Positions 1 through 8,303 of a DNA stretch of 38,302 nt are shown here, in pieces. Origin of the DNA: Gemmatimonadota bacterium. Its GTDB lineage: Bacteria > Gemmatimonadota > Gemmatimonadetes > Gemmatimonadales > Gemmatimonadaceae. Position 1 is the stretch's first letter, and each line of letters starts with the position of its first letter. Made by a program: the position numbers and the translations under genes. The DNA lies in assembly GCA_003223455.1 (NCBI GenBank), contig QHVE01000051.1, forward strand, positions 8,195 to 46,496, written 5' to 3'. The notes under the pieces are model-generated. The model made no database searches, was not told the DNA's origin, and saw only the letters and a list, made by a program, of their open reading frames with translations.

Positions 1-384
1 TTCGCCAACACGCTCTATAGAGTCAGCGTGACGGGAGCGGCGCTCCGCGACTACCTCGAGCGCATCGTATATCGCCGTGGTCAACAGGGCGTCCACGTCA
101 GCGGAATGACGATCGTCTACGATTCCACCGCCGCTGAAGGGTCGCATCTGCGATCCGTGACGATGGCCAATGGCGCGGCGCTCGATCCCGCGGCCCAGTA
201 CCGCGTGATCCTCAACGATTTCATGGCACTCGGCGGGGAAGGACTCGGATTCTCGACCAATGCCATCCGCAGCGAGCCCCTCGGCATCATCGATCTCGAC
301 GCGCTGATCGCGTACCTGCGAAAGCTCCCGCAGCCAGTGCATGCGCCGAAGGAGCTGCGCGTCGTGCAGCAGAGAGGACCATGA
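1..384 (+). CDS. 5'-nucleotidase family protein, C-terminal part (cut by window edge)
   Basis: The frame is open from the first base, so the gene begins outside the window; 127 residues and the stop are present. The visible part resembles the C-terminal substrate-binding domain of UshA-type 5'-nucleotidases: an N-T-L-Y-R-V...T-G-A-A-L-R-D-Y-L-E stretch at the start and a loop NDFMALGGEGLGF, where this family stacks the nucleobase between aromatic residues. Family members are usually exported and hydrolyse nucleoside monophosphates to nucleosides. The metal-binding metallophosphatase domain is off-window and cannot be checked. The stop overlaps the ATG of the next gene, so the three genes up to 2464 look translationally coupled. 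AMP to adenosine would feed the downstream ADA-PNP fusion. The domain call is fairly firm; the exact substrate is inference. Confidence 0.8.
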   Translation, partial: FANTLYRVSVTGAALRDYLERIVYRRGQQGVHVSGMTIVYDSTAAEGSHLRSVTMANGAALDPAAQYRVILNDFMALGGEGLGFSTNAIRSEPLGIIDLDALIAYLRKLPQPVHAPKELRVVQQRGP

Positions 385-632
385 GCGGGACGGTACGAGT
401 GTTCGTCAACGGCAAGGGCTACGACGCGGTGGCCGGGGGCACCGCGCTCGACGCGGTCACGTTGCATGCTGCCGATGACGCCGAGCGCGTGCGCGCCGGA
501 GCGTTGCTCGTCACCGACAGCCGCGGTCTCCCCGTTCCTGCCGACACGCCGCTGTTCAACGGGGCGGTCCTGCGGCTCGTCCCGAATCGCGAACGCGATA
601 CGTCGGACCCCGCCGCCCGCTTCGACGAATGA
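381..632 (+). CDS. small protein of unknown function, possibly beta-grasp-like
   Basis: An 83-residue protein. It is placed as a real gene because its ATG overlaps the stop of the 5'-nucleotidase (ATGA at 381-384) and its own stop overlaps the ATG of the ADA-PNP gene (ATGA at 629-632). The start VRVFVNGKGYDAVAGGTALD followed later by VTDSRGLPV and LFNGAVLRLVP suggests a small beta-rich fold, loosely like ThiS/MoaD or 2Fe-2S ferredoxin-type beta-grasp proteins. It has neither the C-terminal Gly-Gly of sulfur carriers nor cysteines for a cluster. No signal peptide or membrane segment is visible. Position between two nucleoside-salvage enzymes hints at an accessory role, but I do not recognise the family and assign no function. 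Confidence 0.7.
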   Translation: MSGTVRVFVNGKGYDAVAGGTALDAVTLHAADDAERVRAGALLVTDSRGLPVPADTPLFNGAVLRLVPNRERDTSDPAARFDE

Positions 633-2464
633 CGCCGCCTCTCGACCGCGAGCTGCTCCGCCTCCTCCCCAAGGCGGAGCTGCACTGCCATCTCGATGGC
701 TCGCTTCGCCCGGAGACGATGCTCGAGATCGGACGCGAGCTGGGGAAACCGATGCCAGCGCCCGACGCGGAGTCACTGCGCGAGTTCATGCGCGTGGACG
801 ATGCACGCCACCTGGAGGACTACCTCGAGCGATTCGCCATGACGCTCTCCGTCATGCAGACGGAGTCGGCGCTGGAGCGGATCGCGTTCGAGCTGGCCGA
901 GGACGCCGCGGCCGACGGCGCGCGCTACATCGAGGTGCGTTTCGCTCCGGTGCTCAACACCCGTGAAGGTCTATCGTTGGAGGCGGCGGTCGAAGCGCCC
1001 CTCCGCGGCCTCGGCCACGCGGAGCGCACCCACGGTATCGTCGGGCGCGTCATCGTGTGTGCGCTTCGGCACATGCCGCAGAGTGTCTCCCAGGAGCTGG
1101 CCGAGCTCGCGGTGGCGTATCGGCATCACGGTGTCGTCGGCTTCGACCTCGCCGGAGGCGAGGCCGGTAACCCGGCGCGAGTTCACGCGCCCGCATTCGC
1201 GTATGCTCGCTCGCACGACCTGGCGTGCACCTGCCATGCCGGGGAAGGGGACGACGCCTCCTCCGTGCGGGAAGCGATCCACGTGTGCAACGTGCATCGC
1301 GTCGGTCACGCGACACGCCTCATCGAGGACACGTCGCTCACCGACTACTGCAACGATCACCGAATTCCGCTCGAGATCTGCCTCACGAGCAACGTGCAGA
1401 CTCGCGCCGTCCGCTCCTATGCCACGCATCCGTTGCGCGAGTACTTCGATCGCGGGCTGAACGTCGTGCTCAACACCGACAATCGCCTCATGAGCGGTAC
1501 CACGCTCACCGACGAGTACCTGCACGCCGCGCAGTCGCTCGATTTCAGCTTCGACGAGCTCGCGCAACTGGCGATGAACGGATTCGAGAGCGCCTTTCTG
1601 CCGTACCAGGAGCGCGTGCGCGGCGTCGTGACGGACGCTCGCCCGTTCGGCACGCGGGCGGCCGCCGACGCGGCGTCGGCGATCCGACGCCGCGTCGGCA
1701 ACGACGACGTGCCCGTGCTCGGCATCGTGCTCGGCTCCGGACTCGGCGGACTCGCGCGACGCATCGAAGATGCTCGCGACGTGGAGTTCGGCGACGTCCC
1801 CGGCTTTCCCACCGCGACCGTGCTCGGGCATGCTGGCCGGGTCATCGTCGGGCGGCTTGGCGGACGTGCGGTGGTCGCGCTCGCCGGACGCTTCCACATG
1901 TACGAAGGCCATTCCGCGGCGCTCGCGGGCTTCCCGGCTCGGGTGCTCCACGCACTGGGCGCGCGGACGTTGTTCGTCTCCAACGCGGCCGGAGGAATCC
2001 GCGCCACGTTCACCCCCGGTGACCTGATGATCATCACCGATCATCTCAACCTCATGTTTCGCAATCCGCTCGTCGGCGTGGTCGAAGAGGGAGACGCGCG
2101 CTTCCCGGACATGAGCGAACCGTACGATCGTGCGCTGGCGGCCACACTCCGCCGAGAGGCCACCAAGCTCGGGTTCCCGCTGCGCGAAGGCGTCTACGCC
2201 GGTCTCCTTGGTCCGACCTACGAGACCCCCGCCGAGGTGCGCATGCTCGCCACGCTCGGCGCCGACGCCGTCGGTATGTCCACGGTGCCGGAGGCGATCG
2301 TCGCGCGCGCCATCGGGATGCGAGTCGCAGGCGTGTCGTGCATCACGAACTTCGCCTCGGGTACGACCCCCGATCGGCTCTCGCACGCCGAGGTGCTCGA
2401 CGTCACCGCGCTCGTGGCGTCGCGATTCGAATCGCTCGTCGAGCGATTCGTGACATCGCTCTGA
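629..2464 (+). CDS. adenosine deaminase - purine nucleoside phosphorylase fusion
   Basis: One uninterrupted 611-residue frame joins two complete enzymes. Residues 1 to about 335 are adenosine deaminase: metal ligands in HCHLDGS (H19, H21), HAGEG, HRVGHATRL, and VVLNTDN with the catalytic Asp. Residues about 345-611 are a trimeric-type purine nucleoside phosphorylase (PNP/MTAP family): VLGSGLGGL, GRFHMYEGH, SNAAGGI, GPTYETPAE, and GADAVGMSTVPE followed by ITNFASG. Together they would turn adenosine into inosine and then hypoxanthine plus ribose-1-phosphate in the cytoplasm. The lengths match stand-alone ADA (about 340 aa) and PNP (about 270 aa), so neither half is truncated. The joining segment is short, around residues 330-350. 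The ATG overlaps the preceding stop. Domain calls are firm; substrate channelling is inference. Confidence 0.93.
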   Translation: MTPPLDRELLRLLPKAELHCHLDGSLRPETMLEIGRELGKPMPAPDAESLREFMRVDDARHLEDYLERFAMTLSVMQTESALERIAFELAEDAAADGARYIEVRFAPVLNTREGLSLEAAVEAPLRGLGHAERTHGIVGRVIVCALRHMPQSVSQELAELAVAYRHHGVVGFDLAGGEAGNPARVHAPAFAYARSHDLACTCHAGEGDDASSVREAIHVCNVHRVGHATRLIEDTSLTDYCNDHRIPLEICLTSNVQTRAVRSYATHPLREYFDRGLNVVLNTDNRLMSGTTLTDEYLHAAQSLDFSFDELAQLAMNGFESAFLPYQERVRGVVTDARPFGTRAAADAASAIRRRVGNDDVPVLGIVLGSGLGGLARRIEDARDVEFGDVPGFPTATVLGHAGRVIVGRLGGRAVVALAGRFHMYEGHSAALAGFPARVLHALGARTLFVSNAAGGIRATFTPGDLMIITDHLNLMFRNPLVGVVEEGDARFPDMSEPYDRALAATLRREATKLGFPLREGVYAGLLGPTYETPAEVRMLATLGADAVGMSTVPEAIVARAIGMRVAGVSCITNFASGTTPDRLSHAEVLDVTALVASRFESLVERFVTSL

Positions 2465-2742
2465 CGTCGAGCCGTCGAGCCGACGCGTCGCACCGTGAGT
2501 GACCTGCACGCTCAATAGAAGCGTGTAACGCCGCATGTAACGATCCGGCGAAGAAGTCGCGCGCCCTGCGTGACCCAACCGTGGCGGACGCCTGGTGTCC
2601 CCGATACGTGGTCCTGCGAACTATCGAGCACATCCTGCCTCGGCCTTCTGTGCAGGCGCAGTGCTTCTCGCACCGGATCCGTATGCGCCCTTCGACGACA
2701 CGACGTCTCACTTCGCCGCGCCGCAGCCGCGCCCGGAATGTC

Positions 2743-4557
2743 ATGCGCTGGCTCGCGATCCTGACGCTCGCCGCGCTGTTCGCCTCTCCCATACATGTAC
2801 TCGCCGCGCAGGACGCGGCTCCGCTGGGCCGCGTCACCGGCCGCGTCGTGGATGCGACGTCTGGGGCGGGTCTCCCCGACGTCATGCTTCGCGTCGTCGG
2901 TACGAACGTCGGGACGACGAGCGGAGTGAATGGTCGCTTCGCTCTGAGCAACGTTGCCGCCGGGACGATCAGCATAGAGGCACGCCGGCTCGGCTTCGCC
3001 GCGAAGACGGTGACGGGGATCCAGGTCGTCGCCGGCCGCACCGCCGAGCAGAACATCTCGCTCACCGGCGCCACCGTGCAGCTCGAAGCGGTGTCGGTGA
3101 GCGCCACGACGGAGCGCGGCTCGGTCAGCGACGCCCTCGACGCACAGCGCAGCTCGACCGGCGTGGTGAACTCGGTGACCGCCGAGCAGATCTCGAAGAG
3201 CCCCGACGGCGACGCCGCACAAGCGGTGAAGCGCGTCAGTGGCGTCACGGTGCAGGATGGCAAGTACGTCTTCGTGCGCGGCCTGGGTGAGCGCTACACG
3301 ACGAGCTCCCTCAACGGCGCGCGCGTGCCGAGTCCGGAGCCGGAGCGGCGCGTCGTTCCGCTCGACATGTTCCCTGCGGGTTTGCTGCAGACCATCACGA
3401 CGAGCAAGACTTTCACCCCGGACCTGCAGGGCGACTTCAGCGGCGCGCTGGTAGACATCAGGACGCGCGAGTTCCCGAGCGCGCGCAGCGGCGCCGTCGA
3501 GATCGGCTCCGGCTACGCGGCCGGCGCCACCGGGCAGAACCTCCTCCTGGCCTCGACGTCCAGTGGTATGCGCTTCGCGAGCATCGGCGGCGAGCGCGAT
3601 CTCCCCGCGATCTTCCGTCGCGTCGGGAACATGCAGACGATCCAGCTCAATCAGAACGACAAGAATCTCCTCGTCAGCTCGCTCCGGAACGATTGGACGC
3701 CGTCGGTACGAAGCGGCAATCCGCTGCTCAAGACCTCGGCTTCGATCGGCGGCAACGATCCGATTCTGTTCGGTCACCGCGTCGGCTACCTCTTCTCCGG
3801 CTCGTATGCCTCGGGGACCGACATCAAGGAGGCCCAGGTGCGCGCCCTCGCCGACCGTGGCGCGACGCCGGGATCGACCGTGGAGATGGACCGCTTCGTC
3901 GGCACGACGAGCAGCCAGAGTGTCCTGTGGGGCGGCCTGACGAACCTCAGCACGCTCGTGGGCGAGTCGTCCCGCCTGTCGTTCAACGGCATGTACAACC
4001 GATCGGCCGACAACGATGCGCGCGTCGAAGTCGGCGAGTTCAGCTCCGACAACACGCCGGCGCAGATCACGCGCATGCAGTACACCCAGCGCGGCGTCTA
4101 TTCGGGGCAGCTCGCGGGCGAGCACCAGGTCACCGGCGCGCAGAAGTTCGAGTGGAGCGCGACGGCGAGCGGCGTGCGCCGCTATGAGCCGGACAAGACG
4201 GCGTTCGTGCAGGTCATCGAGAAGAACGCCGCCGGGCAGGACGTGCTCCGCTGGCAGGGCGGCGGGAGCGGCAGCGCGGTGCGCACCTTCTCCGACCTGA
4301 ACGAGAACAGCCACGAGTATCAGGGGAAGTACTCGATCGAGTTCGGCGCGGCGGGTGCGCCAACGACCATCAGGTTCGGCGGCCTCTATCGCGCGACCGG
4401 CCGCGACGCACAGAGCCTCTCCTACAACATCAGCAGCATCCGCCTCACGGACGCGCAGCGTGAGCGTCCCCTCGAGCAGATCTTCGGTTCGACATCGGCC
4501 CGCTGTCGCAGGGCGGGTCGTACGTCGCGCACGACGGCCTCAGCGCCGGCTTCCTGA
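2743..4557 (+). CDS. TonB-dependent receptor, N-terminal two thirds (frameshifted gene)
   Basis: This is the first part of an outer-membrane receptor of about 916 residues. From the ATG at 2743 there is a signal peptide (MRWLAILTLAALFASP...VLAAQ), a carboxypeptidase-regulatory-like beta-sandwich (about residues 25-115, GRVTGRVVDATSG), then a plug domain with FVRGLGERYTTSSLNGARVP and SPEPERRVVPLDMFP, typical of TonB-dependent receptors, and the start of the barrel. The true frame breaks after the GG at 4486-4487. Beyond it this frame reads 23 low-quality codons to a stop at 4557, while barrel sequence continues one frame over from 4488. Start choice: GGA lies five bases before 2743; an in-frame ATG at 2683 is an alternative. 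The substrate is unknown. The beta-helix lipoprotein at 5625 is a likely partner. Confidence 0.85.
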   Translation: MRWLAILTLAALFASPIHVLAAQDAAPLGRVTGRVVDATSGAGLPDVMLRVVGTNVGTTSGVNGRFALSNVAAGTISIEARRLGFAAKTVTGIQVVAGRTAEQNISLTGATVQLEAVSVSATTERGSVSDALDAQRSSTGVVNSVTAEQISKSPDGDAAQAVKRVSGVTVQDGKYVFVRGLGERYTTSSLNGARVPSPEPERRVVPLDMFPAGLLQTITTSKTFTPDLQGDFSGALVDIRTREFPSARSGAVEIGSGYAAGATGQNLLLASTSSGMRFASIGGERDLPAIFRRVGNMQTIQLNQNDKNLLVSSLRNDWTPSVRSGNPLLKTSASIGGNDPILFGHRVGYLFSGSYASGTDIKEAQVRALADRGATPGSTVEMDRFVGTTSSQSVLWGGLTNLSTLVGESSRLSFNGMYNRSADNDARVEVGEFSSDNTPAQITRMQYTQRGVYSGQLAGEHQVTGAQKFEWSATASGVRRYEPDKTAFVQVIEKNAAGQDVLRWQGGGSGSAVRTFSDLNENSHEYQGKYSIEFGAAGAPTTIRFGGLYRATGRDAQSLSYNISSIRLTDAQRERPLEQIFGSTSARCRRAGRTSRTTASAPAS

Positions 4558-5492
4558 TGGCGGAGGTTCCGCTTGGGACGCGACTCAAGGTCATCGGCGG
4601 CGCGCGCTACGAGCGCGACCAACTCGAGGTTGACGCCGCCTCGACCCTTGGAACCCCGGTTTCGACGTCCAAGCTCTGGAACGACTGGCTTCCCTCACTC
4701 GCCGCGACGGTCAAGCTCACCGACGCACAGCAGCTTCGGCTGTCGGCCTCGCGTACGCTGGCGCGTCCCGAGTACCGCGAGCTGTCGCCGATCATCAGCC
4801 GCGACGTCATCGGCGGCGAGAACGTGCAGGGCGACGAGAACCTCGAGCGCACGAACGTCACGAACCTCGACCTGCGCTGGGAGATGTATCCGTCGGCCGG
4901 CGAGGCATTGAGCCTGGCGGTGTTCGCCAAGCATTTCACCAATCCGATCGAGCGCGTCTTCGGCGCCGGGAGCGGTGGCACGAGCTACGTGTTCTTCACG
5001 AACGCGAAGGCGGCCGACGACTATGGCGTCGAGCTCGAGCTGCGGAAGGGGCTCGGACTGCTCGGCACGTTCTTCGAGCCGCTCGCGCTGTTCGCCAACG
5101 CGACGGTGATGACGAGCACGATCGAGCTCGCACCGAACACGGCGGCCGCCGCGACGAACCTCAGCCGCCGCATGGTCGGTCAGGCGCCGTACGTGCTCAA
5201 CACCGGCCTGACCTACGCCACGCGCGGTGGCGGCACGAGCGCGACGTTGCTCTTCAACCGCGTTGGCGAGCGGATCGCTGCCGCCGGTGCCAGCCCGTTG
5301 CCGGATGTCGTGGATCTGTCACGCAATGTTCTCGACTTCTCGCTGCGCTCGCTCATGCTCGATCGCACGACGCTGCGCTTCGACCTCAAGAACCTGCTCG
5401 ACTCGCCCTATCAGACGAGGCAGGGCACGGTCGTTCGCGAGTACTATCGCGCCGGCCGCGTCGTCCAGCTCGGAATCCAGCTGGCTCACTGA
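4488..5492 (+). CDS. TonB-dependent receptor, C-terminal barrel part (same gene after frameshift)
   Basis: This continues the receptor above in the next frame. Reading resumes at TTC GAC ATC GGC CCG (4488), giving FDIGPLSQGGSYVAHDGL and then a run of amphipathic barrel strands. Recognisable barrel-end features are SASRTLARPEYRELSP, a DLRWEMYPS strand, and a C-terminal strand near YRAGRVVQLGIQLAH. The first ATG in this frame is at 4557, but that lies inside the conserved barrel and is not a natural gene start. Restoring a single base near 4487 joins the two parts into one protein of normal length. As written, the gene makes no complete receptor. A sequencing or assembly indel is at least as likely as real decay, because both sides keep good codon use. 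Confidence 0.8.
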   Translation, partial: FDIGPLSQGGSYVAHDGLSAGFLMAEVPLGTRLKVIGGARYERDQLEVDAASTLGTPVSTSKLWNDWLPSLAATVKLTDAQQLRLSASRTLARPEYRELSPIISRDVIGGENVQGDENLERTNVTNLDLRWEMYPSAGEALSLAVFAKHFTNPIERVFGAGSGGTSYVFFTNAKAADDYGVELELRKGLGLLGTFFEPLALFANATVMTSTIELAPNTAAAATNLSRRMVGQAPYVLNTGLTYATRGGGTSATLLFNRVGERIAAAGASPLPDVVDLSRNVLDFSLRSLMLDRTTLRFDLKNLLDSPYQTRQGTVVREYYRAGRVVQLGIQLAH

Positions 5493-5512
5493 GCACGCGT
5501 GACCTGTTCGTG

Positions 5513-5547
5513 ACGGAGCTGTCGTCGATTGCCGACGACAGCTCCGT
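5513..5547 (+). terminator. hairpin terminator after the TonB receptor gene
   Basis: A perfect 15-bp stem (arms 5513-5527 and 5533-5547) with the 5-base loop ATTGC starts 20 bases after the receptor stop and is followed by TGCTTTG. The stem is strong; the U-tract is short. It separates the receptor from the lipoprotein gene, which may therefore be transcribed separately or by partial read-through. Confidence 0.75.
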
Positions 5548-5624
5548 TGCTTTGACACACGGCCCGCGCGACCGCGCGAATTCTCCATTCCCGGCCGAAC
5601 CCCAGCGTAGAGGAAAACTCTTTG

Positions 5625-7364
5625 ATGCGCATCAGGAGTGTGTTCGCGGCCATGGTGGCCATGGCGCTCGTAGTGGCATGTGGCAGCGACAGTGTCACCG
5701 ACCCTGGCGCGCAGCCCGTGCTCGGTCTCGCGGCGACGCCGAAGGGGGCGACGAGCATTCAGCTCTCGTTCACCGGCTCCGTCGGCGACGCCAGCTACGG
5801 CGTCGAGCGGGCGACCGGGGCCGCCGGCGCATTCGCGAGCGTCGGGTCCATTCCGGCGCCAGCGACGGCCGGCACCGTGACGTGGACCGACAATGGGCTG
5901 ACCCCGAACACGCTGTACCGATACCGCGTGACCACCGTGCATGGAAGCGCGAACAGTGCGCCATCCGGCGAGATTTCGGCCACCACGAGCGCGCCCGGCA
6001 ACTTTTCGGCGACGCTCAACCAGGATATTGCGGCGAATCGTACGTTGTACGCCGACACTGCCTACACGATCTCTGGATTCGTCCACGTCCTCAACGGCGC
6101 GACACTGACGATCGAGCCCGGCACGATCATCAAGGGCGACTTCACCGTCCTCGGCTCGTCGCTCATGATCATGCGCGGCGCCAAGATCAACGCCGTCGGC
6201 ACGGCTGCAGCGCCGATCGTCTTCACGTCTTCGCGTCCGGCAGGCCAGCGCCAGCCCGGCGACTGGGGCGGACTGATCATCGTCGGCAACGCACCCAGCA
6301 ACCGTAGCGGCACGGTCAACATCGAAGGCTCGGGTACCGACGGCGCCACCGTCGTCAGTGGCAAGAACTATCCGGTGCAGTACAACGGCGGACCGGTCGC
6401 CACCGACAACTCCGGCACGCTCTCGTATGTGCGCGTCGAGTTCAGCGGTTTCGCACCGGTTCAGGATCAGGAGTTCAACTCCTTCACCTTCGCCGCCATT
6501 GGTTCGGGGACGCGTGCGTCGTATCTCGAGTCGCTCGCCGGCCTCGACGATTCCTTCGAATTCTTCGGCGGCGGCTTCGACCTCGATCACCTCGTGGCCT
6601 TCGAGACCGCGGACGACGTGCTCGACATGTCGGAGGGCTTCTCGGGACGCATTCAGTTCGTCGTAGCGCAGTCCACCTCGCAGCTCGTGCCGCGCACCGG
6701 CGCCGGTTTCTACTCGGTCGACCTCGAGGGCATCGAGAACGATGGCTGCAACGGTACCGGCTGCGATCTCGGGCACCTCCAGCAGCCGTTCACCCTCCCG
6801 CTCGTCGCGAACTTCACGATCATCGGGTGCGGCCAGGCATCGTGCGTCGGCTCAGGCGGCGGGTATGGCATGATGCTGCGCCGCGGCACGGGTGGGTACT
6901 ACGTCAACGGCGTCGTGGCGCGCTGGCCATCGGGCGCCGCGTCGGTCCGTGATGCCGGCACCTACACTCGCGCCGGCTCCACCGCGACCCCGTCGGCGAC
7001 CGCGGACCTCCAGGTGCGAAACGTCTTCGCCGCAGACGTCCCGCGGTACTTCCAGCCCGCCGCCGGAGGCGCCACTCCGACCTTCGAGCTCGACCTGTCA
7101 GCGAACAACCTGACCCTCAGCGCAGCCACGGCGGCATCGCTCTTCAGCGCCATTCCGGCGGTCGGCGCGACGCCAACGAGCATCAACGAGTTCGACTTCA
7201 CGCCGGCGGCCAACTCACCGATCGCCACGGCGGGGCTCTCGACCTTTACCGGCGCGATCGCCACGAAGGCTGGCACGTTCGTCACCGCGACGGCATACGC
7301 CGGCGGCGTGGCGCCGGGCGGACCGAAGTGGTGGCAGGGCTGGACCGCCTACGCCCGTAACTGA
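5625..7364 (+). CDS. lipoprotein with fibronectin-III domain and beta-helix, TonB-receptor partner
   Basis: A 579-residue lipoprotein. The lipobox is LVVAC with the acylated Cys at residue 19. A fibronectin type III domain (about residues 35-125, ending NTLYRYRVTTV...) precedes a long parallel beta-helix-like region with ATLTIEPGTIIKGDF, GDWGGLIIVGNAP, LSYVRVEFSG and DDSFEFFGGGFDLDHL, closing with WWQGWTAYARN. This architecture recurs in secreted or outer-surface proteins of Bacteroidota and other Gram-negatives, sometimes beside TonB-dependent receptors. A ligand-binding role on the cell surface, feeding the upstream receptor, is inference. No catalytic motif is seen. Two adjacent starts exist, TTG at 5622 and ATG at 5625; an AGAGGA sits at 5609-5614. 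The gene ends just before a 12-bp hairpin. Confidence 0.82.
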   Translation: MRIRSVFAAMVAMALVVACGSDSVTDPGAQPVLGLAATPKGATSIQLSFTGSVGDASYGVERATGAAGAFASVGSIPAPATAGTVTWTDNGLTPNTLYRYRVTTVHGSANSAPSGEISATTSAPGNFSATLNQDIAANRTLYADTAYTISGFVHVLNGATLTIEPGTIIKGDFTVLGSSLMIMRGAKINAVGTAAAPIVFTSSRPAGQRQPGDWGGLIIVGNAPSNRSGTVNIEGSGTDGATVVSGKNYPVQYNGGPVATDNSGTLSYVRVEFSGFAPVQDQEFNSFTFAAIGSGTRASYLESLAGLDDSFEFFGGGFDLDHLVAFETADDVLDMSEGFSGRIQFVVAQSTSQLVPRTGAGFYSVDLEGIENDGCNGTGCDLGHLQQPFTLPLVANFTIIGCGQASCVGSGGGYGMMLRRGTGGYYVNGVVARWPSGAASVRDAGTYTRAGSTATPSATADLQVRNVFAADVPRYFQPAAGGATPTFELDLSANNLTLSAATAASLFSAIPAVGATPTSINEFDFTPAANSPIATAGLSTFTGAIATKAGTFVTATAYAGGVAPGGPKWWQGWTAYARN

Positions 7365-7383
7365 TCAAGATCACCTTCACGAG

Positions 7384-7413
7384 GGCCGGCGCTCCCTGCG
7401 AGGAGCGCCGGCC
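7384..7413 (+). terminator. hairpin terminator after the beta-helix lipoprotein
   Basis: A perfect 12-bp G+C-rich stem (7384-7395 with 7402-7413) with loop CTGCGA lies 20 bases past the stop. There is no U-tract (GTCGCGTAGC follows), so it fits a strong-stem, U-poor terminator, as seen after several genes here. Confidence 0.65.
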
Positions 7414-7432
7414 GTCGCGTAGCTTCCCCGGT

Positions 7433-8101
7433 ATGCGCCACACGCTCTCAGTTGTCGCCGCGCTGATTCTGGCGGCATGCGCGACCCGCGACCGCCCGGG
7501 CACCGACTCCCTCTCGGCGCAACGCGACTCTGTTCGCGCCGACTCTGTCGCCCGCGCGCGCGAGGACTCGATCAATCGCGCCACCCCCGGCTACGTCATC
7601 GACTCCCTCCTCCCGCCCGAGGAGGAAGCGCGACGCTTCCGTGCGGCCTACCCCGGCGACAGCGCGATCGCCTTCGTCGGCGGGGAACGGAGCCGCGAGA
7701 CGCTCGTCCGACGATTCGTCCGCTCCCTCGCTGCCGCCGACACGAACGACCTTCGACAGATGGTCGTGAACGGACGGGAGTTCGTCGACATCTATTACCC
7801 TGGCTCACCATACGCGAAAGGGCCGTTTCGCCAGCCCCTCAGCTTCGCGTGGCGCATGATCCAGAACCCGAGCGTCGCAGGATTCACGAAGCTGATCCAT
7901 CGTCTCGCTGGTCACCCACTGACCTACGTCTGGCAACGCTGCGAGCCCAGGGTCGTCCACGAGGGAAGAGTCGATCGCTACTCCGGCTGCCTCCTTCGCA
8001 TCGTGGACGAGCGCGGCCGCTCCGTCACGAAGCGACTCTTTGGCTCCATCGTCTCGTACGAGGGCCAGTTCAAGTTTCTCAGCTACACCAACGACATGTG
8101 A
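7433..8101 (+). CDS. lipoprotein of unknown function
   Basis: A 222-residue protein with a clear lipoprotein signal (MRHTLSVVAALILAAC, Cys at 16), followed by a charged linker built on repeated D-S-V-R/A-R units up to about residue 50. The rest is a globular region without a motif I can name; it contains RRFVRSLAAADTNDLRQMVV, which recalls small SnoaL/NTF2-type domains, but the match is too weak to assert. Two cysteines around residues 167 and 180 could form a disulfide outside the cytoplasm. The gene stands alone between two strong hairpins, so it is probably a single-gene transcript. Existence is well supported by the signal peptide and codon use; function is unknown. Confidence 0.8.
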   Translation: MRHTLSVVAALILAACATRDRPGTDSLSAQRDSVRADSVARAREDSINRATPGYVIDSLLPPEEEARRFRAAYPGDSAIAFVGGERSRETLVRRFVRSLAAADTNDLRQMVVNGREFVDIYYPGSPYAKGPFRQPLSFAWRMIQNPSVAGFTKLIHRLAGHPLTYVWQRCEPRVVHEGRVDRYSGCLLRIVDERGRSVTKRLFGSIVSYEGQFKFLSYTNDM

Positions 8102-8122
8102 CCTGAATCAGGCAACCATTCG

Positions 8123-8156
8123 GCGACGGGCCGGGGAGTTCTCCCCGGCCCGTCGC
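8123..8156 (+). terminator. hairpin terminator after the unknown lipoprotein
   Basis: A perfect 16-bp stem (8123-8138 with 8141-8156), almost pure G+C, is separated by only TT and lies about 20 bases after the stop. It is followed by GTTCGC rather than a U-run. Confidence 0.65.
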
Positions 8157-8303
8157 GTTCGCGCCCGTGACGCCGGCGTTTTCGGCGTTACGTCCTCCTT
8201 GCCTGCTCGTCACGGGACCGTATCTTGCCCGTAACGAACTCGTATCGGATTTGAGGGGCCTCTGGCGACCTCTCGAGACGCCACTCCGCGGGAGATCTTC
8301 GCC

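Noticed and set aside
971-2578. A 535-codon open frame antisense to the ADA-PNP gene
   Set aside because: Its product is Arg/His/Asp-rich without domains, and the opposite strand encodes two clear enzymes. Such frames are expected in high-G+C DNA.
2512-4314. A 600-codon minus-strand frame over the TonB receptor
   Set aside because: Composition-driven shadow. The plus strand has a signal peptide, plug and barrel motifs.
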